The translations under genes were made by a program, and so were the position numbers. From NCBI RefSeq assembly GCF_000715075.1, contig NC_134085.1, forward strand, positions 135,918,060-135,982,059: a stretch of DNA of 64,000 nucleotides, in the 5' to 3' direction. The notes below the pieces were generated by a model, which did no database searches, was not told where the DNA came from, and worked only from the letters and a program-made list of their open reading frames with translations. This document shows positions 1-10,826 of this stretch, piece by piece (position 1 is the first letter of the stretch; every line of letters starts with the position of its first letter). This DNA is from Nicotiana tabacum. Its lineage: Eukaryota; Streptophyta; Magnoliopsida; Solanales; Solanaceae.

Positions 1-2390
1 AGGAGGAACTTCTAGCATACCAAGTTAGAATTCAGGCAAACACTTTGGACTATGAACTACATAAGTAGGAGAGAAGGTTAGCACAAGAGTGTAGTAATTG
101 GGAAGAAGCTAGATGTCAATATTTTTATGAAAGCCAGGAGGAACACAAACAGGACATTCTCAATAAGGGATGTAAATAGGAAAAACATTACAGAGGTGGA
201 GAGGATTGCAAATACATTCATAAATTTCTATATGACTCTATTGGATACAAGCAAATGGGATAAACATCATGTGTGTAGCAGATTAGTGAAAAGAGTATCT
301 ATGGTGTTTGAAGAAAGTAGGAAGATACTATAGGCTGCTTATTCAGAGAAGGAGGTGAAACATGCATTATGGAAAATTGATGGGGATAAAATCCTTGGCC
401 CAGATGGATATGGGAGCCAATTCTGCAAAGATAGCTAGAGAATAACAGGGAAGGACCTGACTACGGGGGTATTGGAGTTCTTCAAAATTGGAAAGCTACT
501 GCATGTGTTGAACAACACAGTGATCACCATTATCCCAAAAGGTACACATGCAGACTCTGTAGGTGATTATAGACCTATAGCTTGCTGCAATACTGTTTGT
601 AAGATCATATCAAAGATGTTATGTCAGAGATTAAGGAAAGTGCTGTCTGGAATGATCTCGGCAAATCAAAGTGCATTTGTAGAAGGAAGGTTTATTGCTC
701 AAAACATTCTAATTTGTCAGGATCTAATACGACTCTATAACAGGAAGAAGACTACCAAGAGTTGTCTTATAAAAATTAATCTGAAGAAGGCTTACGACTC
801 GGTGAAATGGGAATTTGTAGAAGAAATGTTGTATGCACTGAATTTTCCATGCAAATTCATTAGCTGGATAATGACATGCATTACAACAACACAATATACA
901 ATTACTATCAATAGTGGCATATATGGAAACATTACAGGGAAGAGAGGACTAAGATAGGGGGGCCTAATATCCCATTGTCATTTGTAATATGCATGGAGTA
1001 CTTTACAAGAATAATGAGAATGGTGGCTGAACAAGAAGGATTTACTTACCATACAAAGTGTAAGGGGCTGCAACCGAATCACCTCTGCTTTGCAGATGAT
1101 GTACTGATGTTTTGTAAAGGGGATTTCCAAGCTATTGTGTTGATGCTAAGAGGATTGCAAAGCTTCTTCAATGCATCAGGACTCACTACAAATGCTGCAA
1201 AATTAAATATTTCCAGTGCTAACATGGATGAACAATGTTTGAATGACTTGTGTGAGCTAACAGGTACAAGAAGGGGGCACTACCATCAGATATCTTGGGG
1301 TGCCCATATCACCAAAGAAGTTATCAGTAATGGATTGTGAAATAATGGTGGACAAAATGACTATGAAGGTGAAAAGCTGGGTGTCAAGAAATCTATCATA
1401 TGCAAGGAGAGTGTTGTTGGTAAACGTTGTATTACTACACATACACTCTTACTGGTCGTCCATCTTTGTATTAGCAAAAAAAAAAGTAATCAAAAGCATC
1501 ATAGGAGTATGTATGGGATGGGAAGGTTCACACAAATAAACCTCCACTAGTAGCATAAGATTTGGTATGTAGCACAAAGAAGCGGGGTGGACTAGGGATA
1601 CACGATATTGATGTATGGAATGAAGCAGCAATAGCAAGGTCTGTATGAAACATAGCAGCAAAAACAGACAATATAGGGGTAAAATGGGTGGATCACATCT
1701 ACTTAAAAGGGAGTGAATTGTGGCAGTACAAACCTCCTCAAGATTTCAGCTGGTATTGGAGGAAAATATGTACAATTAGAGACAAATTTGCAGCAGGTTA
1801 TATACAAAACCACTGGCTAACTGCTACTGGGGAATATACACTAAGTAGTGTCTATAGATGGAAAAAAGGGGCTATGGAGGACTGGCCTTGGAGAGGGTGG
1901 GTATGGAATAGAGTGAACATGCCTAAACACAACTTCATCTATTGGCTAGCAGCACACAAATGACTCCTGACAAAGGATAGACTGAAGCATATGGGAGTTA
2001 GCCAAGACAATTTATGTGTGATATGTGGTAATGAAGAGGAAACATTTGAACACCTATTCTTTGAATGTCAACTATCGAAAAAATATTTGGAAGATATCCT
2101 GAGATGGTTGAATATTGGCAGAGCTAATATATAGTTTCGAGGACTAGGCAGACGGATGACAAGGCAAGTTAAAGGAAAAATGTGCAGGGCATTTGTGCTA
2201 GCTACATTAGCAGCTCTGGTATACAACATATGGAAAGCAAGAAACTTAGCATTCTGGGAATAAAAGGTTCTAAGACTTGGGCATGTATGCAGTCAGATAA
2301 AGCAGGATTGCAAACATAAAGCGTATGAAACACCGGGGAAAAAACACTCAAATAGAGACAGAGATTGGATTGAAACACTTTATAGATAAA
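1..2390 (+). pseudogene. LINE ORF2 reverse transcriptase, broken
   Basis: Translated pieces at 472-957, 975-1340 and 1688-1963 belong to one LINE ORF2 read through several stops and frameshifts. The piece at 472-957 carries the fingers and palm start (DYRPIACCN, then SAFVEGRFIAQN, then a KAYDSVKWEF block with the first catalytic Asp). The next piece carries the second catalytic block, FADDVLMF, near 1093. Positions 1885-2075 encode a zf-RVT end domain: VWNRVNMPKHNFIYWLA, an in-frame TGA at 1964, then CVICGNEEETFEHLFFEC. In plants this domain is typical of LINE ORF2 C-termini. No functional protein can be made from this copy. Confidence 0.88.
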
Positions 2391-2525
2391 GATTGTATAG
2401 GAGGAAATTGTATATATGAGGATAGAAACTTATAATTAAAGAGGGGATTTCTGATAGCCATGTAAACTAAAGTTGTAAGTGTTGGTCAGGTGATAAATAA
2501 AATCTTTTTGTTTCACAAAAAAAAA
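1..2525 (+). mobile_element. LINE (non-LTR retrotransposon), 3' part
   Basis: The left edge of the window cuts into the element, so the 5' end and any endonuclease domain are not seen. Visible in order are the spacer before the reverse transcriptase, the reverse transcriptase, a zinc-binding end domain, an AATAAA at about 2495, and a run of A at 2517-2525 that marks the 3' end. No LTRs are present. Broken reading frames show an old, immobile copy. The target-site duplication cannot be checked because the left end is missing. Confidence 0.9.
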
Positions 2526-3528
2526 TATTTTAAATTTGAACATCGTTATACATAAATTTATATTCTGTTGTTACTGGATTTGCCTGAACCCGTACGTGGT
2601 ACTCCAGATCTGCCACTATCTTTAGAGGTCCTATAACAACTAGTTGAATGGTGACACAAAATGAGGGGCTTGTTTGATTTTCCTTCAAATATAATACTGG
2701 TATCTAGATCGACTTCCACGTACCTTGATTATTTCACCTTGACATGCTTAGTAGCACGGTAGATTTAGATATTTTTCAATGCTCACTAAAAATTTAAAGG
2801 CGGAATACATCTGGAGATATTTAAAGTTGGCACCATTTTTCATTTAGACACATAAACTAAGAAGTGTCTAATTGGAACAATGTTCATGTAATCTACGTGC
2901 TTATTAGGAACACTCCTAAATTCAGGTATTTAAATAAAAAAATCGTGTCAATTTTAAGTGTCTCCGTATATAGTCAGTTAATTCTGAACTTTAGAAAACG
3001 TCGAGCAATGTAGTGTCGACATGTGATCAGCTAATCAGTTGCCTTTTTTCTCCTTCTCTTACCTCCTTTTTTCTGTCAATGAATACGTACACCCACAAAC
3101 ACTTTCTATTCGCATTCTTAAATGTATTATGCATTTGCTATTTTTTCTTTTTACGAAAAGAAATTCGCCCACGATACCTGTTTAAACAATTACAAAGAAA
3201 AATCATATATATATTTTCTTTTTGATGGTGGTCGAATCTTATGTGGATTGCCTACGTATCATGTCCCCGCATGAATCAGTACAAACACAAAATAATCATA
3301 GCTTCGAGAGGAAAAGGTTAGAATACGTACACCGGCCACAAACAATTTTTTTTTACAGATTTAGAATAAATATATGTAACAAAGAGTAGTATTACTCTTT
3401 TCGTTCAAGTTTTTTCGATTCACTCAATTCAATACTCAAAACACATTCTATTCGTATTCTTAAATGGAATCAAAGGATTTTTCTTCGACCGTGAGTAACT
3501 TATAGTTAATTTGTTTCAAGCAAATTAA
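2526..3528. other. Unassigned AT-rich intergenic DNA
   Basis: No conserved coding region is recognised. The short open frame at 3013-3225 is Phe/Leu/Lys-rich low-complexity sequence with no family resemblance. A stretch near 2580-2640 resembles the end of a hAT-type MITE, but no partner end was found. The phrase around 3238-3275 resembles text common in Solanaceae Ogre LTRs; this is weak. Confidence 0.5.
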
Positions 3529-3705
3529 GAGCCCGTTTGGATTGACTTATTTTAAGTGCTTTTAAGTTAAAATAACTTTTAAACCATTTTGTAGTGTTTG
3601 GATAGAGTAAAAAAGTGATTTTAAGCATTTGTTTTTAAGCTAAAATGACAAAAATAAGCCAATTAGAATTTCTAATTTATGGCTTTTGGTTTAAAAGTGG
3701 GAGAA

Positions 3706-4075
3706 ATTCAAAAATAGCCAGATTTACAAGTGGTCATTCAAAAATAGCCACAGTTTCAAAAGTAATCGAAATTTAGCCACTTTTCATGTAAAAATAAATC
3801 TGAACGAAAACACTGTTCAAAATCCGGAAAATACTCCAGCATAATATACTGGAATTCCAGCATAATATACTGAAACTCCAGTATAATATACTGGAGTTCC
3901 AGCAAAGTATACTTGAACTCCAGTTCTAGTATAATATATTGGACTTCCAACATATTATACTAGAAGCTCATACACACGTGCACCGATCTCCAGTATATTA
4001 TGCTGGAACTTTCCGTGTTACAGCAAAATAGTGGTTATTTTTCAATGACTTTACAAACGCTGGCTATTTTTGAAT
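3706..4075. mobile_element. Inverted-repeat MITE carrying a minisatellite
   Basis: The ends are inverted copies: attcaaaaatagccag at 3706 and ctggctatttttgaat ending at 4075. A second inner pair (aaaatagccac near 3739 and gtggttattttt near 4031) extends the inverted repeat. The centre (about 3832-4015) holds short repeats of the type ccagtataatatactgga. It is nested in the MITE at 3529-4151. Confidence 0.7.
3832..4015. repeat. Short palindromic tandem repeats (ctccagtataatatactgg type)
   Basis: Six or more imperfect copies of an approximately 20-bp unit built on ccag(c/t)ataatatactgga follow each other. Each unit is close to self-complementary, so several alternative hairpins can form. It is the core of the surrounding MITE and not a CRISPR array: there are no unique spacers and no cas genes. 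Confidence 0.75.
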
Positions 4076-4362
4076 GATCAATCCGAAAACCAACTGCCCA
4101 TACTATTTTTACTTTGAAAGTCACATAAAACAAGTCCATTCAAATGGGCTCATAGTTTATATATCCAATAGTACTTAAAATGAAATCCATCAGATTGCCA
4201 ACCCTTGAATGTACTACTTGATTTGTGTACTGCAACTCTATGTCAACTGTACTTGCAGTGTTAGTACCATCTGAATTTGGAATTTTTAATTCATCCAATT
4301 TCATTTAAATAAAAGGAAATCTTTTAATTAAATTATCTTTTGAATCAATGCATCCATTCCTA

Positions 4363-4785
4363 TTGGGGCGAAGCTATGTTGGTGGTCAACTGAATATTTT
4401 TCGTCGAAAAATTATATTATGTATAAAGTAAAACATTACTCCCTCTGTTCCAGTTTATCTGAACTTATTTCTTTTTTGGTCCGTTCCAAAAAGAATGACC
4501 CCGTTTTAAATTTGGTAACAATTTAGCTTAAACTTACAAGTCTACCCTTAATGAAAAGCTTTTATAACCACACAAACACTTTAGGCCTATTTTTGACTTG
4601 TTTAGTACCACAAATTTCAAAAGTCTTCATTTTTTCTTAAACTCCGTGCCTAGTCAAACAGGTTCACATAAATTGGAACGGAGGGAGTATTTGTTATTGA
4701 TTAAAAAATAGACTTTGAACACCCTTACATAGCCTACCGGCAAAGGGTGTTCAAAATTTTATTGAATTTTCTGGCTTCGCTCATG
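4363..4785. mobile_element. hAT-like MITE interrupted by a Stowaway
   Basis: The ends read ttggggcgaagct at 4363 and ggcttcgctcatg up to 4785, an imperfect terminal inverted repeat around GGGGCGAAGC. The flanks cattccta (4355-4362) and cattccaa (4786-4793) match at 7 of 8 positions, fitting an old 8-bp hAT duplication. The middle is occupied by the Stowaway at 4439-4687, so this element is the older of the two. Confidence 0.6.
4439..4687. mobile_element. Stowaway-type MITE
   Basis: The left end is ctccctctgttcca and the right end tggaacggagggag, a near-perfect terminal inverted repeat of the well-known CTCCCTC Stowaway/Tc1-mariner class. It is flanked by TA on both sides (4437-4438 and 4688-4689), the duplication expected for this class. 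It is about 250 bp long and non-coding. Confidence 0.88.
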
Positions 4786-5087
4786 CATTCCAATTTGCTA
4801 TGCTTGTGGTCAACTTATACCTCATTCCAAGTTATTACTAGTACTGGTTAACTAGTTGACTTATAATATTATTTTGTATTTTTCAAATATATAATTTTTT
4901 TAAGAATCTATATGTGTTAATTCACACTGAAAATTAAGTTCCTTTCACATTCGTTCCTTCATATAAATTGAGACAAAATGAGTATATTTTTCTTGAATAT
5001 AACTTATGTACATTGTACGTAATAGGTGTAAAGAAATTTTTATACTATCACGTCACTTTAAGGATATCTACCGATAAATCTCTGGGA

Positions 5088-5386
5088 CACGTGTTAGTAT
5101 GTAGGGGTGTCAATGGTTCGGTTCGGCCGGTTATTTTATAAAATTTGTACCATACCAATTTTTCGGTTATTTTATAATGTATAACCAAAACTAGACTTTT
5201 CGAAACCATCCCAATCATGTCGGTTTCACTTCGGTATCGGTACGGTTCGGTTAATTTTCGGTATCTAATATAAAAAAATCTCGATTAAAAAAAGTGAGAT
5301 ATATCAAGTACTTGGGAAGTCTACGCAAGGGAATTAGTAGTTAACATCAACCATAAAAAGTAAACGCTACAACATCTCTTTATAAG
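5088..5386 (+). promoter_or_regulatory. Putative FRO core promoter (G-box and TATA)
   Basis: A palindromic CACGTG G-box sits at 5088-5093 and a TATA-like ctttataag at 5378-5386, about 90 bp before the start codon. The bHLH factors that control iron-uptake genes in plants bind E/G-box motifs, so the G-box could matter for iron response. That link is inference. A repeat fragment (5102-5275) lies between the two sites. Confidence 0.45.
5102..5275. repeat. Dispersed taggggtgt repeat fragment
   Basis: The segment begins taggggtgtcaatggttcgg and continues with repeated cggttcgg/ttttcggtt motifs. This is the same family style as the element ends at 22269 and near 63884. Only one end is recognisable, so it is called a fragment. 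It lies in the upstream region of the ferric reductase gene. Confidence 0.55.
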
Positions 5387-5477
5387 CCAATCTCATCGCA
5401 TGCATATGTATATGCAACAACAATTTATAAGATAGTAGTAATTCAATTCAAGAAACGATCACAGTTTAGGCAAAGAT

Positions 5478-8400
5478 ATGGGGAGCAGATTTGTGTGGAA
5501 AATTGTTTTGCTATTGCTTTTTGTTGGATGGCTCTTCATCTGGATAATGTTACCTACAAAGACTTATAAAGATTCATGGACTCCCCAGCTCCAAATCAAG
5601 CTCAACTCCACATATTTCAGAGAACAAGGTAGTAATTAATTAAATTAGCTTAGTCTAATTTTTTCCCCGTTTTTCCAAGTTATAGTATAACGCCAAATTA
5701 AATCTGGACCATTTCCTAAAGTTGAGTAGCAGATTTGGACCTTTGCCCTAAACCTAATTGACACTTCGTTACTGCAGGGACAAATCTTCTTTTATTTACA
5801 TTTCCTATAATGTTGATAGCTGCTCTGAGCTGCATCTATCTTCATCTTTACAGCAAGTCAAGTTCTGATCAGAGGTTAGTTAATGATTTAATTTCATTTT
5901 TTCGTTCTCAGCCATTAATATTTATGACAACAAAAAGATAACATAATTATATATTCTCGGCTTGTTATAATTTTGTGACTGATTGGTGCATTTTGACAGT
6001 ACTAATGGCAATAAGGGACAATATTTTCGTTCCTGGAAACGGCCTGTGCTTGCGATGGCTCCTCTGGGAATTGTGAACGCCGTTGAGCTTGCCTTTGCTG
6101 CTATGTTTATCGCGCTTCTAATTTGGTCTTTAGCCAACTACGTCTGTATCAGCTTTGGTCGTCTCCATATGCACAACGCTGGAGAGAAAGTGTAGGTTTT
6201 CTACTTCTTAAAATTGAACAGTTGATCAATCCTACTGTTGATATGTATAGATATACGTTCCGCGTAAAAACTGTTGAATTCAGTTGAACTAATATTACAA
6301 CATCGGCCTATTCTTATCGGGGCGGAGGTAGAGTTTAGCCGCCAGGTTCATCTGAACCCCAACGCGGAGCATAAATTTATATGTGAAAATTTATTAAAAT
6401 TAAATTACAACAAATTATAATAGGTCTGAACTCATAACTTAAAAAATATAATAGATTTAATGTTAAAAACCTTAAAAATTGAACCCATAAAATCTAAATC
6501 CTTGATTCGGCTCTGATTATTTCTTATCAATGGGTCGGTATTTTGGGTTTGCAGGTGGATGGCAAAGTTTCGAAGTGTATTTTTAAGGCTTGGCTACATT
6601 GGGAATATTTGCTATGCGTTTTTGTTTTTCCCTGTGACTCGATTGTCTTCAATATTGCCGCTGGTTGGGCTAACCTCAGAATCAAGCGTTAAGTATCATA
6701 TCTGGCTTGGTCATGCGTCAATGGCCCTTGCCGTTCTCCATAGTGTTGGCTTCGTCATATACTATGCCGTGTCTCACCAAATGATAGAGGTTTGTTGCAT
6801 ATATCCTTGACAATATTCTTTTAGGCATGTTTGGAGCTCTTAGTTATTGCTCCTTCTGTTTCAAAAAGAATGAATTTATTATTCCAATTTAGGGAGTCAA
6901 ACAATTCTTTTTTTACCATGTTTTATTTGTAAATAGTTTTTAAAAATTTTGAATTTTTTTATTTTTGTGACGGTAGTTTCTAAATATGTAAATTTTATTT
7001 CAAATAATTTAAAGAAGCTATGCCCGATTTCATACCAAAAATTAGTCAATTTGATCATCGTACTCCGAAAAGATTCAAACAAATTGTAATGGACAGAGTA
7101 TATCTTTATACGATATGTTTAATGACAAACGACTTTAGAGTAATTTCATCTGAACTTATTGCTTTTAGTTCGAACTATGTTATGTATATATATATATGTA
7201 AACAAAATACAAAATGTATACATATTAAATAATACGATCACTAAGTTTGAGTCCACCAATGCTAGCTAGATCTTGGATTCGCCTCTATCTTTAATTAATC
7301 CTACAACTAAATAATTTTTTTTTGCAGATGTTAGAATGGAGCAGTACCTACGTATCCAACATGGCTGGAGAAATTGCTGCCTTGGTTGCAATAGCAATGT
7401 GGTGTACTAGTTTGTACACGATCAGGAGAAAGATGTTTGAAGTATTCTTCTACGCACATCAGCTCTATATTCTCTACATCTTCTTCTACCTATTGCATGT
7501 TGGTGCTGCCTACACATGCATGATCCTCCCTGGAATTTTTCTATTTGTGATCGATCGATACTTGAGATTCTTACAGTCTAAACGAAGGGCTCGATTAATT
7601 TCTGCACGTCTGTTACCTTGTAGCACTATTGAACTCACCTTTTCCAAGAATCCAGGTGAATATAATCTCTTCAAGATGTTAAAGAAGCTAGTATACTAGT
7701 ATGCTAGTTATATTAATGAATGTACGTAGTACTTATTTTTACTCTACAGCATTGACGTACAACCCTACAAGCATCTTGTTTGTGAACGTCCCAAGCGTAT
7801 CCAAGTTGCAGTGGCATCCATTTACTGTAGTTTCTAACAGTAATTTGGAGGAAGATAAACTAAGTGTTGTCATTAAATGCATGGGAAGTTGGAGTCAAAA
7901 GTTAGAAAAACAACTTTCTTGTTCTCCGGATCATCTTCAAATCTCAACAGAGGGACCTTATGGACCTTCATCATCACATTTCTTAAGGTAAGTACCAAGG
8001 CAGAAACTTATACAAAGATTTCTCTTTTTTTCTTTTACTTGTGAATGTTGACATGGAAAGTCATGGGATCTTCATGTAGTTTACATTAATTTAAGATACT
8101 TAATTTTAAATACAATCATCCATGTTAATTAGTTAGGTGATTTTACCTCAAGACCTTTTCTTGTTATTTTTCAATATGCATTCTTGTTTTTATATTTTTT
8201 TTCTTTTATTCATACGGTATACTTATATGTTTACTTGGGATATCATGCATGCGAAAACATTTATCTAGTTTATAAAGTACCAACCATGATATTTGCTAAT
8301 GATGTCACTTATGGGAGGGAATAGGTGGTTGTCATGGGAAAATGGGAGGGAAAGATAAAATACTAAAATTTTCGTTTAAATATTGAAAAAAAAATGTAGA

Positions 8401-10826
8401 GAAATTTCTAACATGTGTTATAAATGTTGTTAATTACTGACAAATACTATGACATTTGAAATATATGTCACTATAACTGTGACATTTTGTATTAAATGTC
8501 TTTATTTTTGCAACTCTTTCTTATAAATGTCATGAAATCCTCCTTTTTACGATTTTTTTTTAAAATGTCATTAAATAAATGTTCTCGTATCCTACTTTTC
8601 TTGTAGTGTGCATGCGAAAACATTTATCTAGTTTATAAAGTACCAACCATGATATTTGTAAATGATGTCCGTGTTTTAGTACTTTGATCTTTAAAGGGGT
8701 CATTTCTCTATATTTAAATATCACTCCCTCTGTCCCACTTCACGAACAAATATTTGATTGGACCTTTCCTCTTTATTATCTAAATATTAATTAGTTAGGT
8801 GATTTTACCTCAAGAACATTCCTTGTTCTTATTTTTCCTATGAATTCTCATTTTTATTTTTATTTTTTATTTTATTCATACGTGTGTTTTACTTATATAT
8901 TTACTTGAGATATCAGGCCAACTCTTTTGTCTAGTATAAAGTACCAACCATAACATTTGCTAATGATCTGCGCTTTGGCACTTTGATCTTTAAAGGGGAA
9001 CATTTTTCTTTGTCTAAATATACTCCCTCCGTTCTACTTTATGAACAGATATTTGATTGAACGCAAAATTTTAAAAAAAATACTATTTAGAGTAAAACAC
9101 AAAGTTTACAGTTGAATACATAAACTTTTCATTCTTTTTTGGATAAACTAAAAAAAGTGTTTCATATAATCAAATTGCTCTTGATTTATATTCAAATATC
9201 TGTTCGTTGAACACATAGTCTTAGGAGTTGTTGCTCGACTTGATGTGAGTTTGAGAGTTAAATTGTTTCTCCAGATCTGGTGTAATTCATGATCAGTTTA
9301 GCTTCTATATACTTCTAACTTTTTCACTAGGTCATCTAAAAAATAATTAAAGGCAATCGTCCATAATAAGTGCTACCTTCGTTATTTTTACTTGTTCACT
9401 ATACTAAAAATATATTCTCACTTTTACTTGTCCTTTTACTAGCAAATAAGAGAAAGACAAAAAATAATTTCTTGTTTTACCCTTATTAGTAACTACTCAT
9501 TCTCCAAATCGTCTCCCAATTTTTTTTTGAAATGCTATCATGGGTAAAATTATAAAATATATACGTCATTTATTTCTTCTTAAAGGAAGTACAAAGTTAA
9601 AAATGAACAAAGGGAGTAGGATTATTGAACTGAAAAATAATATAGGCTACCTGCTAGAACAAAGTAAAACACTATAAAAGTTGTTTGCATTAACGGTATG
9701 TATAAATTAAACTCATAATTCACTAGTGATGCCTTGTACAAAGAATTTAACGAAAACAACGTGACATTGCAGTCGGGAGTGCCTGGTGATGGTCAGTGGA
9801 GGAAGTGGAATTACTCCCATGATTTCCATAATCCGAGAGCTCATTTACAGAAGCACTCAACCCAACACCAAAGTACCAAAGGTGATACTAATTTCAGCTT
9901 TCCAGAACACAGCTGATCTCGCAATGATAGACCTCTTGCTTCCAGTATCCTCCACTCCTGCTGATATTTCCAACTTGGATTTGCAAATCGAAGCTTATAT
10001 TACTAGAGAAAATGGACAAGAACATAACATTGAAAGTGCCCATCACAAGCAACTAATCCAAACAATAGTGTTCAAACATAATCCAAATGACTCTGCCATT
10101 TCTGCAGCCCTTGGCCCAAGCAGTTGGCTATGGCTCGGCGCGATAATTTCGTCCTCATTTGTCATGTTTCTCCTTTTGTTAGGCATTGTCACACGTTACT
10201 CCATATACCCAATTGAGCGCGATGGCAGGCTCTATCACTACAGCGCAAAAATCATTTGGGACATGTTCTTGGTTTGTGCCTCCATTTTTATTGCCACCAG
10301 CATCATTTTTATGTGGCAAAAAAGGGATAACGAAGCTGAAGGAAAACAAATTCAGAATGTGGACCTACCTACCCCTACAGGTTCACCTGCAGGTTTATTA
10401 TGTGGTACAGCAAGGGAGCTCGAAAGTCTTCCTCACCAGTCTCTTGTTCAAGCCACTAAGGTGCATTATGGTGCAAGGCCTGATTTAAAAAGTGAGTTCA
10501 CTAATTCTTGTTGGTTCACTCATTTTTAAAATTTAATGTGTATAAAAAAGTAATTCAAGTAATAATTTTTTTCGGCAATAGGACCCTTCATCGGCTGTAG
10601 CTCCGCCCCTGAGCGCTCACACACACCAATCTTCTTGAAATAATTATTATGAAAGGAACTAATTATTTGAATTGCATGAAATGCAGGAATACTTTTTGAT
10701 TGCAAAGCATCAGATGTTGGAGTTGTAGTTTGCGGGCCACAGAGCATGAGACATGAAGTTGCCAAAATATGTGCTTCTGGCTTGGCAGAAAACCTGCATT
10801 TTGAGGCTATCAGCTTTAACTGGTGA
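5478..10826 (+). CDS. FRO: Ferric-chelate reductase (FRO family), 8 exons
   Basis: Exons by GT-AG signals: 5478-5628, 5778-5874, 6000-6191, 6555-6789, 7328-7655, 7750-7987, 9773-10491, 10687-10826. They join in frame to 2100 nt (699 residues plus stop), close to the usual FRO length of about 700-740. The enzyme moves electrons from cytosolic NADPH through FAD and haem across a membrane to reduce Fe(III) or Cu(II) chelates. Visible marks: hydrophobic N-terminus; haem-ligand histidines in exon 4 (HIWLGHASMALAVLH) and exon 5 (AHQ, then LLH 13 residues later); FAD motif HPFTVVSN in exon 6; nucleotide-binding GGSGITP in exon 7 with two further hydrophobic segments; C-terminal CGPQSM in exon 8; final FNW. 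Introns 3 and 6 carry MITEs, and intron 7 ends with hAT-like text near 10580. The first ATG fits the leader-like start. The exact paralogue and its membrane are not determined. Confidence 0.93.
6319..6520. mobile_element. hAT-like MITE in FRO intron 3
   Basis: A 202-bp insertion starts ggggcggaggtag and ends cggctctgattat, a degenerate hAT-style terminal inverted repeat. It is bracketed by a perfect 8-bp duplication, ttcttatc at 6311-6318 and 6521-6528. It sits wholly within intron 3, away from both splice sites. Confidence 0.75.
7988..9772. repeat. FRO intron 6: repeat-filled long intron
   Basis: This 1785-bp intron is far longer than the other introns in the gene. A segment of about 60 bp (gcatgcgaaaacatttatct onward) occurs at about 8247 and 8609, and a diverged copy at about 8910. 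Another segment (ttagttaggtgattttacct) occurs at about 8132 and 8791. Two MITE-like ends (ctccctctgtcc near 8726 and ctccctccgttc near 9026) are each followed by gaaca-atatttgattg. A CACTA-style end (cttgtagtg) lies at 8598-8606 without a convincing partner. The donor is gtaagt; the acceptor is at 9771-9772. Confidence 0.75.
9371..9619. mobile_element. Stowaway-like MITE in FRO intron 6
   Basis: The left end (taccttcgttatttttact) pairs with the right end (aaaatgaacaaagggagta) as a decayed version of the ctccctcYgt...aRggagggag inverted repeat. The length of about 250 bp fits the class. It ends about 150 bp before the acceptor of exon 7 and has no coding capacity. Confidence 0.6.

Larger units (their letters stand above)
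3529..4151. mobile_element. TIR element (MITE), split by an inner MITE
   Basis: The left end (gagcccgtttggattgactt at 3529) matches the reverse complement of the right end (aagtccattcaaatgggctc, ending at 4151) with few mismatches. Between them lie AT-rich subterminal repeats and a second inverted-repeat element at 3706-4075. There is no coding capacity. No clear target-site duplication was identified, so the superfamily is left open. Confidence 0.7.

Noticed and set aside
3832..4015. Possible CRISPR-like array of palindromic repeats
   Set aside because: Repeats are adjacent with no unique spacers, this is plant nuclear DNA, and the array lies inside a MITE.
8310..8606. A CACTA transposon in FRO intron 6
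   Set aside because: Only the right end (cttgtagtg) is convincing; the left end does not match it and no 3-bp duplication was found.
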